Shown: positions 33,192 through 43,463, counted from the first letter of the stretch. The stretch is 64,000 nucleotides of DNA from Cinnamomum chago (GCA_038049695.1 CP142461.1:28155001-28219000), one strand, 5' to 3'. Made by a program: numbers and translations. Notes: generated by a model not told the origin, from the sequence alone.

Positions 33192-35644
33192 ATGGGGGTT
33201 TATAGCCATTGGCTAGAGGGTCCTGCGGCTCTGGAGGCTTTCCGGACGTCGTTTAAGATTCCGGCCGACGTCTTGGTTAAACCTGACGATGTCGGGGAAC
33301 TCCCTTATGGCCTTTCCCGGTACAAGAACTGGATGCCTTTCCCCTTGGTGTCAGTGTGCGAAGGCGGGGTCAGATTTCCCATTCATCCGCTCCTCCGCTC
33401 TTGCCTCCATGCATGGCACATCTGTCCCTCCCAGTTAATGCCAAACGGCTTCAAGATTATAATGGGTGTGGCGGAGCTGAACTGGATTCTCGACATCGGT
33501 CTCGGGGTGCATGACATAGAGGATGTCTACGACATCTGCAGGGCTGCAGGGGGCGAAGACTTTTACTACCTCCGGGTGAAAGCCAGACGCCATCCCTTGG
33601 TGAACGCCCTAGAGGATTCCAGCAAATACGCTGGGGATGAACGCATTTTGGTCTCGGGGAACTGGGAGTTCAAGGGGACCGAGACCGAGGAGGATCGGAG
33701 AATCCAGGTTCCGCGGAAGCCTGGGACCCCCCCCAGTAAACCCCCATCCCTCTAGGTTCTGTTTGTACCGCCCTTGCTTGTCCTTATGCCGAGCTGACGT
33801 CCTTGCCTTTTTCTTGTGCAGGTATTCAGAAGAGAAGGAGAGAGGCCAGTTTTGATAAGTGGAAACGGAACGACGCGTGGTTAGAGAGGATCGTCGTTAC
33901 CACGGCCACAACGACCGAGCTGCCTTCTCCTTGTTAGGGTACAAGCCTCGGTACCAGTCTTACACAAGGAAGACTGCAGAGATCCCCCTTGCGCCAATAG
34001 GGGAAGTTGGGCCTGAGCCCGCCGAGACCAGCAGTCGGGCCACGGATCCTCAGGACCCGATAGTCATCGGCGACAGTCCTCCCCGAGACCAGGGAGAAAA
34101 AATGGACAGGCCGCGCCCCGCTTTGAAGAACCTGGGGTCAATGATTTTTGCCGGCCAAGCCCCGGCAGCCTTCAAGCACGTCCCTAGTGGGTCGGGTGCC
34201 GCTCAGGGGTCCGCCCCTGCCGCCTCTTCCAATTCGTTGGGAGCAGCTGGCGCTCCCTCGGCCAAACCTTCGAAGGAGAAGTCGGGGGAGCCCTCCGGGG
34301 TCATTCGGCCGCCGAAGGAGCCTCGCCCGCTCCGGGACAGCAGGCCGCGGGTTGTGGAACCCGGGAAGGAGACTCCGCCTCCCCCGCCGCAGAAGGAAGC
34401 CCGGCCTCGGTCCGCGGCGGCCGGAAAGGAGGGTGAGAGGCCCCCTCCCGAGAAGAGACCTCGCCTGGAGGGCGCGGAGGGGAGGCCCCAAGGCGCGGAG
34501 GCGCAAGCCGAACCTTCCGTGCCGGCACCCTGGAGGCCCAACTTTGACCTCAACCCGAACGAGCCCATGACCATGGGAGAGCGGCTGGGGGCCAGCTGGG
34601 AGTCGGTCGTGGCCCTCGCCCGGGGATGCGCCCTCCCCCAGGACATGGAAAGGCACAGGAAAGCCGGGACTCCGGCTTTAATCCATCAGACGTTGAAGGC
34701 GTCGCTCGAGGTAGCTTTTTTCTCCTATTTCTAAAATTCTCGCTTCTTGGTTATCCGATCCGACCCTCTCACCGTTTCTATCCTTTTAGCAGAACGCGCA
34801 GAGGCTCCAAGTACTGATGGAGAGGCATGCAGAGAGGGCTGCCCACATCGCCGGGCTAGAGAAGGAGAAGAAGAAGCTAGGGAGTGCACTGGAGGCCAGC
34901 GCGGCCGAACTCAAGAAGGCGGAGGAGAAAATCGCCCAACACTCCACGGATCAGCAAGCAGCGAAGGCCGAAATCATCAGGTTGCGGGGCGAAAATAAGA
35001 ATCTGAGGGGCGCCGCAGAAGACAAGGCGAGGAGGGCGTCCCGACTAGAGGTTGAGCTCGCCGAGATGGAGGCCGAGCTCGTCAAGAAAGAGGCCGAGGT
35101 GGCCGAGAAGCAAGGTGAACTGGTTAAGAAAGAGGCTGAGCTCGAGGCCTCTAGGAAAGAGAGGGCCGATGCCGAGTCCATCCTGCGAGATCAGGCTGCA
35201 AATGCTTACCAGGACGGGGTGGATTGGGCGTCGGAGGAGTATGTGGCTCAGATCACAGATCTGAGCCCATTGCTGTATGAGATGGGGTGCAAGGCGGCCC
35301 TTCTCAAGTATGGGGTCCCTGAGGACCATCCCATCTTTTCGGATCTTCCTCAGTTCCGACCTGCAGCAGTGGGCTCAGAGCCAGACCCTGGCTCCAACCC
35401 TTCTGGGGCTCCGGCCGATGTCTCTGCCGCCCCTCCTCCGCCTCCGACCCCTGTCGAAGTTCAAGGCGCTCCTCCTCCTCCTTCGACTCCTGCCGAAGTC
35501 CAAGGCGCTCCTCCTCCTCCTTCGACTCCTGCCGAAGTTGAGGCGGCCCAGGCTCCTCCCGGAGCTCCTCCATCTGCTCGCGATGCCCCCATTTCTTCCG
35601 CACTTCCAGAGCCGGAGATTATTAAGGCGGTGCCTAAGGAGTAA
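33192..35644 (+). CDS. Antisense accessory gene of the Tat Gypsy element (gypsy-type transposon domain + coiled coil), spliced
   Basis: The probable join is 33192..33735, 33822..34710 and 34790..35644. Exon 1 encodes a domain matching the plant 'putative gypsy-type transposon' family (PF04195-like): RFPIHPLLRSCLHAWHICPSQ, PNGFKIIMGVAEL, FYYLRVKARRHPLVN and a final GNWEF. Exon 2 starts with an Arg/Lys-rich SFDKWKR segment, and the remainder is Pro/Ala/Gly-rich and disordered. Exon 3 is a long coiled coil (about 34817..35220, heptads rich in E/K/A/L), then a globular stretch and a Pro-rich repeat tail. Introns have A|GTAAAC..GCAG and GAG|GTAGCT..TTTTAG borders; the second is phase 0 and joins two long open frames exactly. 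One frame break remains in exon 2, between about 33860 and 33930. Antisense additional ORFs of this type are known in Tat-lineage elements; their function is unknown. Confidence 0.7.
35423..35560 (+). repeat. In-frame 39-bp repeats coding a proline-rich tail
   Basis: The 13-residue unit (GAPPPPSTPAEVQ) is repeated two to three times near the C-terminus of the accessory protein. The two inner copies are almost identical in DNA, so they are recent duplications. Confidence 0.8.
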
Positions 35645-36065
35645 TTTTTTTTTTCTTTTTCGATGTAATTTTTCTTTCTTTTTTCAAGTGCATAGGAACC
35701 TTGTAATCATACTTTTTGATCAATGAGAAGATCTTTTTCCACCTTGTTGCCTTCCTTCTTTGCTCTTTCTTGGTAATGGTATGTGGGTGCTTTGATGCGA
35801 AAATTCACAAGTCCTGGAGGTCGGTAAAGCGTCCGAACCCCTACCTCATCATTGGGTTGCCCCCAGACCAATGGCTAGGTCTTAAAGATGTTCTTTTCGG
35901 GAGGAATCCCCTTTTTAGGAAGGGTTTTGTGATTAGCTCGGGTTCATACCCCGAGATGTGGTCTTCTTGCTGAAGGGCTGGGGCTGTATCTTTATTTTTG
36001 GCGAGCATTCTTTGGTGATTCGAGAGGTGTGGGCCAAGCTGGGGCGTAGGTCGAACTCCGTGCCT

Positions 36066-36727
36066 TGGGGAGCTGGTCCTGCGACCAGGCTCGAAGAGGA
36101 TGGCGCGAGGGCCGGATCCTTGCGGGGCTGGTCCTGCGACCGAACCCAAAGAGGATGGCGCGAGGGCCGGATCCTTGCGGAGCTGGTCCTGCGACCGAAC
36201 CCAAAGAGGATGGCGCGAGGGCCGGATCCTTGCGGAGCTGGTCCTGCGACCGAACTCAAAGAGGATGGCGCGAGGGCCGGATCCTTGCGGAGCTGGTCCT
36301 GCGACCGAACCCAAAGAGGATGGCGCGAGGGCCGGATCCTTGCGGAGTTGGTCCTGCGACCGAACTCAAAGAGGATGGCGCGAGGGCCGGATCCTTGCGG
36401 AGCTGGTCCTGCGACCGAACTCAAAGAGGATGGCGCGAGGGCCGGATCCTTGCGGAGCTGGTCCTGCGACCGAACTCAAAGAGGATGGCGCGAGGGCCGG
36501 ATCCTTGCGGAGATGGTCCTGCGACCGAACTCAAAGAGGATGGCGCGAGGGCCGGATCCTTGCGGAGCTGGTCCTGCGACCGAACTCAAAGAGGATGGCG
36601 CGAGGGCCGGATCCTTGCGGAGCTGGTCCTGCGACCGAACTCAAAGAGGATGGCGCGAGGGCCGGATCCTTGCGGAGCTGGTCCTGCGACCGAACTCAAA
36701 AAGGATGGCGCGAGGGCCGGATCCTGA
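36066..36727. repeat. 55-bp minisatellite, about 12 copies, in the Gypsy 3' region
   Basis: The unit is GAGCTGGTCCTGCGACCGAA followed by CYCAAAGAGGATGGCGCGAG and GGCCGGATCCTTGCG. Spacing is exactly 55 bp and the copies differ by one or two bases (CCC/CTC, GCTG/GTTG/GATG, GGGG at the left edge). GGATCC occurs in every unit. All three + frames and two - frames are free of stops across the array. It lies between the 3' end of the accessory gene (35644) and the stop of pol (36790), which converge on it. Confidence 0.95.
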
Positions 36728-36789
36728 GAGACGTAACACAGTTCTTTGTCAAAAGGCTCTTCTTTATTGATCAATCATTTTGAATACAA

Positions 36790-39528
36790 CTAGAAGTAAT
36801 ATTTTTTTAGATGGGCAGCATTCCACGGTCGTGGCAACTCCTTGCCATCCATTCCTTCAAGCCTGTAGGCCGACCTTCCTGAGACGGAGACCACCTTATA
36901 AGGGCCGAGCCAGTTCGGCGCAAGTTTGCCTTCATTAGGATTTTTATCTGCTGGTAGTGCTTTTTTCAAGACCAACTCTCCAACCGAGAACCTTCTTTCT
37001 TTTACCCTCTGATTGTATCCTCGGGACAGCTGCCGCTGGTAGGCGGCCAGACGCACGGATGCTGCTTCCCTTCGTTCCTCGGCCAGGTCGAGCTCTCTGG
37101 CGAGGTTTGTGTCGTTCTGTCCTTGATCGAAGAGATTTGTTCTTAAGGTCGGGAGGCCGACCTCAAGAGGGATTACAGCTTCCATCCCGTAAGCCAATGA
37201 AAAAGGGGTTGCCGAGGTGGATCGTCTCGGGGTGGTCCTGTATGCCCAGAGGACACTCGGCAATTCTTCCGTCCATCTGCCTTTAGCTTTATCAAGCCTT
37301 TTCTTCAGCCCCTCCAGAACCACTTTGTTCGAGATCTCTGCTTGCCCATTGCTCTGCGGATAGGCCGGGGTTGCATAGAGGTTTCTGATGCCCAGTTCCT
37401 GACAGAAGCTTTTGAAGAATTTTGAATCGAATTGGGTTCCGTTGTCTGAGACCAGAACTCTGGGGATCCCGAACCGCGTGACGATGTTTTTCCACACAAA
37501 ATTCTTTGTGTCAAGCTCGGTGATGGAGGATAAGGATTCTGCCTCAATCCACTTTGTGAAGTAATCGGTGCCCACCATTAGCCATCTTTTGTTTCCCGGA
37601 GTTCGGTGGAGAGGTCCGACGATGTCCAGCCCCCACTGAGCAAAGGGCCATGGACTGGAGAGAGGGCTCAGGTCCCGAGCTGGCTGGTGAAGGGAGTGGG
37701 AGAACTTCTGGCATTTTTCGCATTTCCTTGCGTAGATCTGTGCATCTTTCTGCATGTAGGGCCACCAATAGCCCTGGCTAATAGCTCTGTATGCGAGGGA
37801 CCTTCCTCCGATGTGACTTCCGCAGATTCCTTCGTGGATTTCAAATAGAAAATCTTCTACCTTGCTCGGATGAACGCATTGGAGATATGGTCCGGAGTAG
37901 GATTTTCTGTACAGTTTTTCATCCGGAGATAGCCAGAAGTGAGCTGCCTTCATCCTGACCTTGTAGGATTCGTTCTTATCTTCGGGGAGCTTGTCCTCTC
38001 TGAGGAACGCCGCGATTGGGTCCATCCAGCTTGGACCGAGGTCCGTGCACAGAACTGGCCGAACTGGGAGGAGCTCTATGCTGGGTTTCTCCAATGTCCC
38101 TACATCAACTGTCCTTCTCTTCCCAGCTTCAACGGCCGAGGCCAAGCTTGCCAGGGCGTCTGCATGGCGATTGGACTCCCTACCGACTTGTCTTACTTCA
38201 ACTTTTTCAAACTGGGAGAGGAGCTGCCTGGTGTGGGATAGATAGGCCACCATTCTTTCGTGTCTGGCTTGGTAGTCTCCGCTCAGCTGGCTCGTCACCA
38301 ACTGGGAGTCACTGAAGACCGCCACCCGCCGTGCCCCCAGTACTCTCGCGCTGCCGAGACCGGCGATCAGTGCTTCATATTCTGCTTCATTGTTTGATGC
38401 TTTGAAGTCGAGGGTTAGTGCCTGTTCTATGACTAGCCCTTCTGGAGATTGAAGGACGATGCCGGCGCCTGCTCTCTTGGATGTCGATGATCCGTCAACG
38501 AAGACCTTCCAGGCAGACTCAAGGAATTTTTTCCAGGACTGGTCTTCTCCAGTCTCGGTGTTACCTTCATTTCGGCCCTTGGAGTCCCCCAGTTCGGTAT
38601 CGAGCGAGGTCGGCACCGAACTAGGTGAGGTGAATTCGACGACGAAGTCCGCCAAGACCTGCGCCTTAATTGCTGTTCTGGGTTGATAATGGATGTCGAA
38701 CTGTCCCAGCTCCACAGCCCACTTGGAAATTCGACCAGAGAAGTCTGCCCTTCTGAAAAGCGACTTAAGTGGGTACTCGGTGACAACCACTACTGTGTGT
38801 GTCTGGAAGTAGTGGGAGAGCTTGCGGGAGGCACTGATCAGTGCTAGTGCTAGCTTTTCGAGCGGCAGATACCTGGTTTCGGCGTCGAGTAGGGTTTTGC
38901 TGGTGTAATAGATGGGGTACTGTTGCTTGTTGCTTTCTCGAACCAGCACCGAACTCACCGCATGGTCCGAGACTGCAAGGTAAAGATAGAGAAAATCGTC
39001 TTGCGACGGAGTGGACAATAGGGGTGGTGAGGAGAGGTACCTTTTAAGCGTCTCTAGTGCCAAGTCGCATTCTGGAGTCCATTGGAACTTAGAACTCTTC
39101 TTCAGGAGCTGAAAGAACGGACGGCACTTGTCCGAGGCGCGGCTGATGAAGCGGTTGAGTGCAGCAGCCATCCCTGTAAGTCTCTGGACCTGCTTGGCCG
39201 AGGTCGGGCTCTGGATAGATTGTATGGCTGCGATCTGCTCCGGATCGGCCTCGATCCCTCTCCGAGTCACCAAGGTCCCCAGGAATTTGCCGGAGCCGAC
39301 ACCAAATGCACACTTCGAGGCATTCAGTTTGAGCTGGAACTCTCGGAGGATGGCAAACGTTTGGCGTAGGTCCGTTAGGTGGTTCTGCGACTCCTTGGAC
39401 TTGACTACCATGTCGTCAATATAGACCTCAATCGTCTTTCCGATTTGGTCCCCCGAAACATCCTCGTGACCAGCCTCTGATATGTTGCTCCGGCGTTTTT
39501 CAGCCCGAAGGGCATCACTTTGTAACAA
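36790..39528 (-). CDS. Gypsy pol, distal part: RT end, RNase H, second RNase H, integrase
   Basis: 912 codons are open. RT active site YIDDMVVKS lies near 39405..39425. RNase H follows, with LYLYLAVSDHAVSSVL and SRKLSHYF. The plant-type second RNase H begins FVDGSSTSKRAGAG and has its other catalytic residues in NNEAEYEAL and FSDSQLV (about 38290..38520). Integrase has the zinc-binding H..C..C region (SHIGGR, CEKCQKF) and the catalytic Asp-Asp-Glu in WGLDIVGPL, VSDNGTQF and SNGQAE (about 37340..37830), then a chromodomain-free C-terminus ending HLKKYYF. The frame is out of phase with the upstream gag-pol ORF by a single indel at a C run (39450..39454), so a full polyprotein cannot be made from this copy without frameshifting. 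The first Met is not a natural start. Confidence 0.93.
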   Translation of the reverse strand: MLQSDALRAEKRRSNISEAGHEDVSGDQIGKTIEVYIDDMVVKSKESQNHLTDLRQTFAILREFQLKLNASKCAFGVGSGKFLGTLVTRRGIEADPEQIAAIQSIQSPTSAKQVQRLTGMAAALNRFISRASDKCRPFFQLLKKSSKFQWTPECDLALETLKRYLSSPPLLSTPSQDDFLYLYLAVSDHAVSSVLVRESNKQQYPIYYTSKTLLDAETRYLPLEKLALALISASRKLSHYFQTHTVVVVTEYPLKSLFRRADFSGRISKWAVELGQFDIHYQPRTAIKAQVLADFVVEFTSPSSVPTSLDTELGDSKGRNEGNTETGEDQSWKKFLESAWKVFVDGSSTSKRAGAGIVLQSPEGLVIEQALTLDFKASNNEAEYEALIAGLGSARVLGARRVAVFSDSQLVTSQLSGDYQARHERMVAYLSHTRQLLSQFEKVEVRQVGRESNRHADALASLASAVEAGKRRTVDVGTLEKPSIELLPVRPVLCTDLGPSWMDPIAAFLREDKLPEDKNESYKVRMKAAHFWLSPDEKLYRKSYSGPYLQCVHPSKVEDFLFEIHEGICGSHIGGRSLAYRAISQGYWWPYMQKDAQIYARKCEKCQKFSHSLHQPARDLSPLSSPWPFAQWGLDIVGPLHRTPGNKRWLMVGTDYFTKWIEAESLSSITELDTKNFVWKNIVTRFGIPRVLVSDNGTQFDSKFFKSFCQELGIRNLYATPAYPQSNGQAEISNKVVLEGLKKRLDKAKGRWTEELPSVLWAYRTTPRRSTSATPFSLAYGMEAVIPLEVGLPTLRTNLFDQGQNDTNLARELDLAEERREAASVRLAAYQRQLSRGYNQRVKERRFSVGELVLKKALPADKNPNEGKLAPNWLGPYKVVSVSGRSAYRLEGMDGKELPRPWNAAHLKKYYF

Positions 39529-42500
39529 TAGATGCCTCGAGGTGTGATAAACGCAGTTTTTTCCTCATCAGGTCTGTGCAGAGGGATCTGATGGTAGCCT
39601 CGGTAGGCGTCTAAGAAGCTCATCCTGCCATGCCCCGAGGTGGCGTCGATCATCTGGTCGATCTTTGGGAGGGGGAAGCTGTCCTTGGGGCAGGCTTTGT
39701 TGAGGTCAGTGAAGTCCACACAGACCCTCCACTTGCCGCTCTTCTTCTTCACCACCACCGTGTTTGCTAGCCACCTGGGGTAATGTACTTCGCGGATTGC
39801 CCCGGCCTCGAGGAGCTTATCCACCTCTTCCACTATTGCTTCTGTCTGAGGGACCCCCGTTCTACGAGCCTTTTGCACGACGGGCTTGTGTCCGGGATCC
39901 ACATTCAGCTTGTGACATATGACCTCGGGGTCAATTCCCGGCATCTCATACGGAGTCCATGCAAAGACATCTTTATTCAGAAGTAGGAAGTCTAGCAATT
40001 CGGCCCTCTCAGTGTCGGGGAGCTGGCTACCCAGCAGGAAGTATCGCTCCGGATCTTCAGGATTAATCCTGACCTCGGTGAGGTCCTCTATGCTTTTATG
40101 TCCGGCTGTTCGCCCAACATTCTCAATTTCGGCCTCGAGCTCGGCCATGTGCACTTGCTGCGGCTCCACCTCCCCGGGGGTTATGGCCACGAGGCATTCT
40201 CTGGCCATCTGCTGGTTCCCCCACACTGTCACAATCTCGACCACCCCACCAGGCTTCTCTAATGGAAACTTGAGTTTTTGATGGAGGGTGGAGGGTATTG
40301 CTTCCATGGCGTGCAGCCAACTCCGTCCCATTATCACATTGTAGGGGGATGGCGCGTCTATAACCATGAAGTCGGCCATCTTTGTCGCGCCTCCTACCCG
40401 GACTTCGAGTGAGATCTTCCCCTTGGGGTACACTGGTTCAGCGCTGAACCCTATCAAAGGGATGTGGGCTGCCTGTAGATCAGATTCGGGTAAGCCGAGC
40501 TGCTTGAAGCAGCTGTAGTAGATGACTTCAGAGGAGCTCCCTGGATCTATGAGGACGCGCTTGGTGGTGTAATTGTTGAGCCGCAAAGTGAGGATGAGGG
40601 CATCATTATGGGGGAGCTGGACTCCCTTTAGGTCTTCATCTGAGAACCAAATCCTGGGCCTCTCCTTCTTAGCCCTCTTCAGGGCGCTTTCTAGCTCTGC
40701 CGACATCACTTGCTTGCCATGGGCAGCCCTTCTTGCCTCTGACCGAGCTCGGGTACTCTGCTTACCCGGGGCGGGGGCCAGGTGGATGACGTGGATGATA
40801 CCTGCCGGTTCGTCACTGTCCTGGTCATCGCTGGGTTGGTTGCGCTGCTGAGCTCGGTTGACTCTTTCTTCCCCCTTGATGTACTCCTGGAGGTGCCCAT
40901 CCTTCACGAGCTTTTCGAGATGGGATTTTAGCGCAAAGCAGTCTTCAGTCATGTGCCCGTGCTGCTTGTGATAGGAGCAGTGTTTTTGCCTGTCTCGGGT
41001 GGATGGGTCGCCTGGCATCGGCCTCGGCCATTGGAAGTATGGTTCTGCCTTGATTTTGCTCAGGATTCTGTAAATGGGCTCCTTGAATACGACACTGATG
41101 GCTCTGTAAGGATCGCTGGCCGGCTTGGTGGGCTGTGACCTCGACCTCTTGCTGTTGTCCGAGGAGATTGAGAAAGAGCGGGCAGGCTTTCTCCTATCCG
41201 ACCTCGGCCTGGAGGACGTCCCCTCCCTGGTGGAGGCTTGGTCCCTGGTGGAGGCTTGGTGCTTCTTTGGGAGTCCAAACCGTTCCGTGCCGTGGGCCTC
41301 GTCCTCCTCTTGCTCGACATATTGTTTCACCCTCGCCATCAATGCTTTCATCGTAGCCACGGGGTTCCGGACCAGGTCCCTGCGGAGTTCGTTTCCTGGG
41401 AGTAAGCCTTCCCTAAAGCACATGATGGCGACTTCGTCGTTAGCGTCGGTAATCTGGCTGTATATCGTCCAGAACCTTCTGGCGAAGGCAGTGATGCTCT
41501 CACCGTCCTTCATTCGGATCGCCATGAGATTGCTACCCGTCTTTGGAATGACGCGGTGTGCTTGAAACTTTTCAAGGAAAGAACTTCGGAGCTGCCGCCA
41601 GCTCGAGACCGACCCGGGGAGGAGCGCGCAGAACCACCGGAGGGGGAGGTCTCCCAGACTGGATGAGAAGACTCTGCAGTTTAGGAGACCGACGTCCCCC
41701 CAGACCGACATCCGCTGAGTGAAATGTCGCAGATGCGCCTCTGGGTCCGAGGCTCCGTCATAAAGGATGAACCTTGGGACGCTAAATCTCTCAGGGAGAG
41801 AGAGATTTTTAATCTCCAGTGAAAAGGGGGACATGCCCTGATCGTCCTCTTCATATTCACCAGTCTGGTCTCGGGAGAGACCGTTCTCGGCCAAACGGGC
41901 CTGGACCTCCTGCTTGATATAGTGGTCCAACTGCGCCTTGAGGTCCGTCTGGTCATCGAGTCTCGGGGATTCCGGCTCACGCCGTGCTCCCCCGAGGCCA
42001 CTAGGCAGATGACTGCTGCTCGAGCCTTCCTCCTCGCAGTGAGACCTCCTTCTGTGGTTGAGGACATGCCTCAGATCTTGGTTACCCGGGTGGGTCCGCT
42101 TCCGCCGGGGAGGCGGACCACGAGACTTCCTCTCATTCATCTCGAGCCGCTCCTCTAGACGACGAATCACCTCGTCTTTATCTTGGAGAGCCTGGTCCTG
42201 GGCATCGAGCTCTTTAAGCAGGGGGTCGTCATTTCTCGTTTCACGGATATGACGAAGGGATTGGCCGTCGTCGCGAGAGTGACGGCGGGACTGATGGGAC
42301 GTCGCCCTGATAGGGGTTTTGCCCCTTCGCCGAAGATCCGACGTGGGGGCGTTCTGTTCCGGACCCCTTTGTGACCGACCATCATGATGGAGAGGGACCC
42401 CTCGACGGTCATCATGGTAGGGGCCCGCGGTCGTGGGCCGAGACGAAGAGGCCGACTGGACTATGCCTTCTACGTACGCGGCTCCCGACTTTCCCCCAGA

Positions 42501-42722
42501 CCTCCTCTGGCGCGGGACCTCCGGTTCCTCCTGCCTGTCTGGAGGAGCCGCCATCGGCCCTGGAGGGGGAAGAAGAGCGGAACGAAGGTCGGGGGTAAGC
42601 TCTGGAAGTGCGGACTGTGGCTGCAAGAATGGTAGAAATGAAGGTTGTTCTGGCAGTGGGAAAGACGACGCCTTCCGAGACTTCGACGGTCCTCCGCCAC
42701 CGTTTCTGGTCTTTGGAGGCAT
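39405..42722 (-). CDS. Gypsy gag-protease-RT start
   Basis: 1105 codons start at MPPKTRNGGGGPSKSRK just inside the PBS. A disordered Arg/Ser-rich N-terminus (residues about 1..300) is followed by the gag domain (about 305..410, with SLPERFSVPRFILYDGASDP and RWFCALLPGSVSSW). A CxxH-type region follows (CSYHKQHGHMTEDC, about 625). The protease active site is LIDPGSSSEVI at about 725. RT begins near 910 (DVFAWTPYEMPGIDPE) and includes KWRVCVDFTDLNKACPKD, the catalytic-Asp block FLDAYRGYHQI and PFGLKNAGATYQRL. The frame runs off into unrelated residues just after TRMF because of the indel at 39450..39454. Confidence 0.93.
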   Translation of the reverse strand: MPPKTRNGGGGPSKSRKASSFPLPEQPSFLPFLQPQSALPELTPDLRSALLPPPGPMAAPPDRQEEPEVPRQRRSGGKSGAAYVEGIVQSASSSRPTTAGPYHDDRRGVPLHHDGRSQRGPEQNAPTSDLRRRGKTPIRATSHQSRRHSRDDGQSLRHIRETRNDDPLLKELDAQDQALQDKDEVIRRLEERLEMNERKSRGPPPRRKRTHPGNQDLRHVLNHRRRSHCEEEGSSSSHLPSGLGGARREPESPRLDDQTDLKAQLDHYIKQEVQARLAENGLSRDQTGEYEEDDQGMSPFSLEIKNLSLPERFSVPRFILYDGASDPEAHLRHFTQRMSVWGDVGLLNCRVFSSSLGDLPLRWFCALLPGSVSSWRQLRSSFLEKFQAHRVIPKTGSNLMAIRMKDGESITAFARRFWTIYSQITDANDEVAIMCFREGLLPGNELRRDLVRNPVATMKALMARVKQYVEQEEDEAHGTERFGLPKKHQASTRDQASTREGTSSRPRSDRRKPARSFSISSDNSKRSRSQPTKPASDPYRAISVVFKEPIYRILSKIKAEPYFQWPRPMPGDPSTRDRQKHCSYHKQHGHMTEDCFALKSHLEKLVKDGHLQEYIKGEERVNRAQQRNQPSDDQDSDEPAGIIHVIHLAPAPGKQSTRARSEARRAAHGKQVMSAELESALKRAKKERPRIWFSDEDLKGVQLPHNDALILTLRLNNYTTKRVLIDPGSSSEVIYYSCFKQLGLPESDLQAAHIPLIGFSAEPVYPKGKISLEVRVGGATKMADFMVIDAPSPYNVIMGRSWLHAMEAIPSTLHQKLKFPLEKPGGVVEIVTVWGNQQMARECLVAITPGEVEPQQVHMAELEAEIENVGRTAGHKSIEDLTEVRINPEDPERYFLLGSQLPDTERAELLDFLLLNKDVFAWTPYEMPGIDPEVICHKLNVDPGHKPVVQKARRTGVPQTEAIVEEVDKLLEAGAIREVHYPRWLANTVVVKKKSGKWRVCVDFTDLNKACPKDSFPLPKIDQMIDATSGHGRMSFLDAYRGYHQIPLHRPDEEKTAFITPRGIYCYKVMPFGLKNAGATYQRLVTRMFRGTKSERRLRSILTTW

Positions 42723-42754
42723 AGCTTCTTCAGAAGTTTTGGCACAGATCCTAT

Positions 42755-42773
42755 CCCCACAGACGGCGCCAAC
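42755..42773 (-). other. Gypsy primer binding site
   Basis: The minus strand reads GTTGGCGCCGTCTGTGGGG immediately inside the 5' LTR. TGGCGCCGT is the start of the PBS seen in Tat/Athila-type elements (tRNA-Asp-like). Confidence 0.7.
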
Positions 42774-43450
42774 TGTAAGTGCCTAAAAATTACGGACTTA
42801 GGTAATCGAGGATCAAGCTCCTGATTTGTGGTTTTCAAGGGAATAAAGGGAAAGGATCGAGTCTCCAGTCACCTGAAAGGAAGGAAACAACGGTCAGAGA
42901 CCCTGCCTATGGGTAGCCGAAGGCCCTCCGACGATCAAGTCAGTGTATGAACTGGAAGAGAATGGAAAAAGCCAGCTTATGGAGGGGAGGATCATGCGTA
43001 CCTTGTAAGGCTTTCCTTCATGTAATATATAGACGTGAGGGTCATCATGGTACTGTCCACATGAAGGGATGGGAGTCCCATCAGCGTGTATTCGTACCTC
43101 TTGAGTGGGGGTAGGTGAAAAAGGGGGTGTCCCATCGGATCATCATCCCATACCTATGGACCTGAGATAAGGCGTGCTTCTTATCTGGGTTTGGCACCCA
43201 CTCTGTCTGTCAGCTTGCCGTCCGTCGTGGCAGTGCATTTATGGCCGCATTTATGACTGAGTGACAGGGGCCGAGGTCGGGCAGAGGCTGAGACCGAGAT
43301 TGGAGCCTGTGACGTGGCCACCGAGACTCGATTCATGGTTCCCCCGAGATGGAGCTACGGCCGACCTCACGTGGTTTCCGAGACAAAGGTTAAACCGAGG
43401 CTGGGGATGGGCCCCCGTTCGAATTAGTGAGCATAAAACGACCCCACACA
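42774..43450 (-). repeat. Gypsy 5' LTR
   Basis: This 677-bp LTR has six visible differences from the 3' LTR. Confidence 0.93.
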
Positions 43451-43463
43451 CACTCCTTTCTCC

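Larger units (their letters stand above)
31858..43450 (-). mobile_element. Ty3/Gypsy Tat-lineage LTR retrotransposon, young and nearly intact
   Basis: Two 677-bp LTRs (31858..32534 and 42774..43450) begin TGTAAGTGCC and end CCCCACACA. A perfect target duplication cactc lies at 31853..31857 and 43451..43455. By eye the LTRs differ at six positions (about 0.9%), so insertion is recent. A PBS of the TTGGCGCCGTCTGTGGGG type lies at 42755..42773, so the element runs on minus. Gag-protease-RT-RNase H-second RNase H-integrase follow in Gypsy order. The second, plant-type RNase H (aRNH) marks the Tat lineage (Retand/Ogre group). An antisense accessory gene and a 55-bp minisatellite fill the 3' region. 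Total 11,593 bp. Confidence 0.95.

Noticed and set aside
34138..34656. Minus-strand ORFs opposite the accessory gene
   Set aside because: Shadow frames of GC-rich coding sequence on the + strand, which has domain and splicing support.
36066..36727. CRISPR-like array
   Set aside because: Units are contiguous with no spacers, in a plant nuclear retrotransposon.
35841..36783. Five overlapping long ORFs (up to 270 codons) on both strands
   Set aside because: All are readings of the 55-bp minisatellite in rotating frames; the repeat explains their length.
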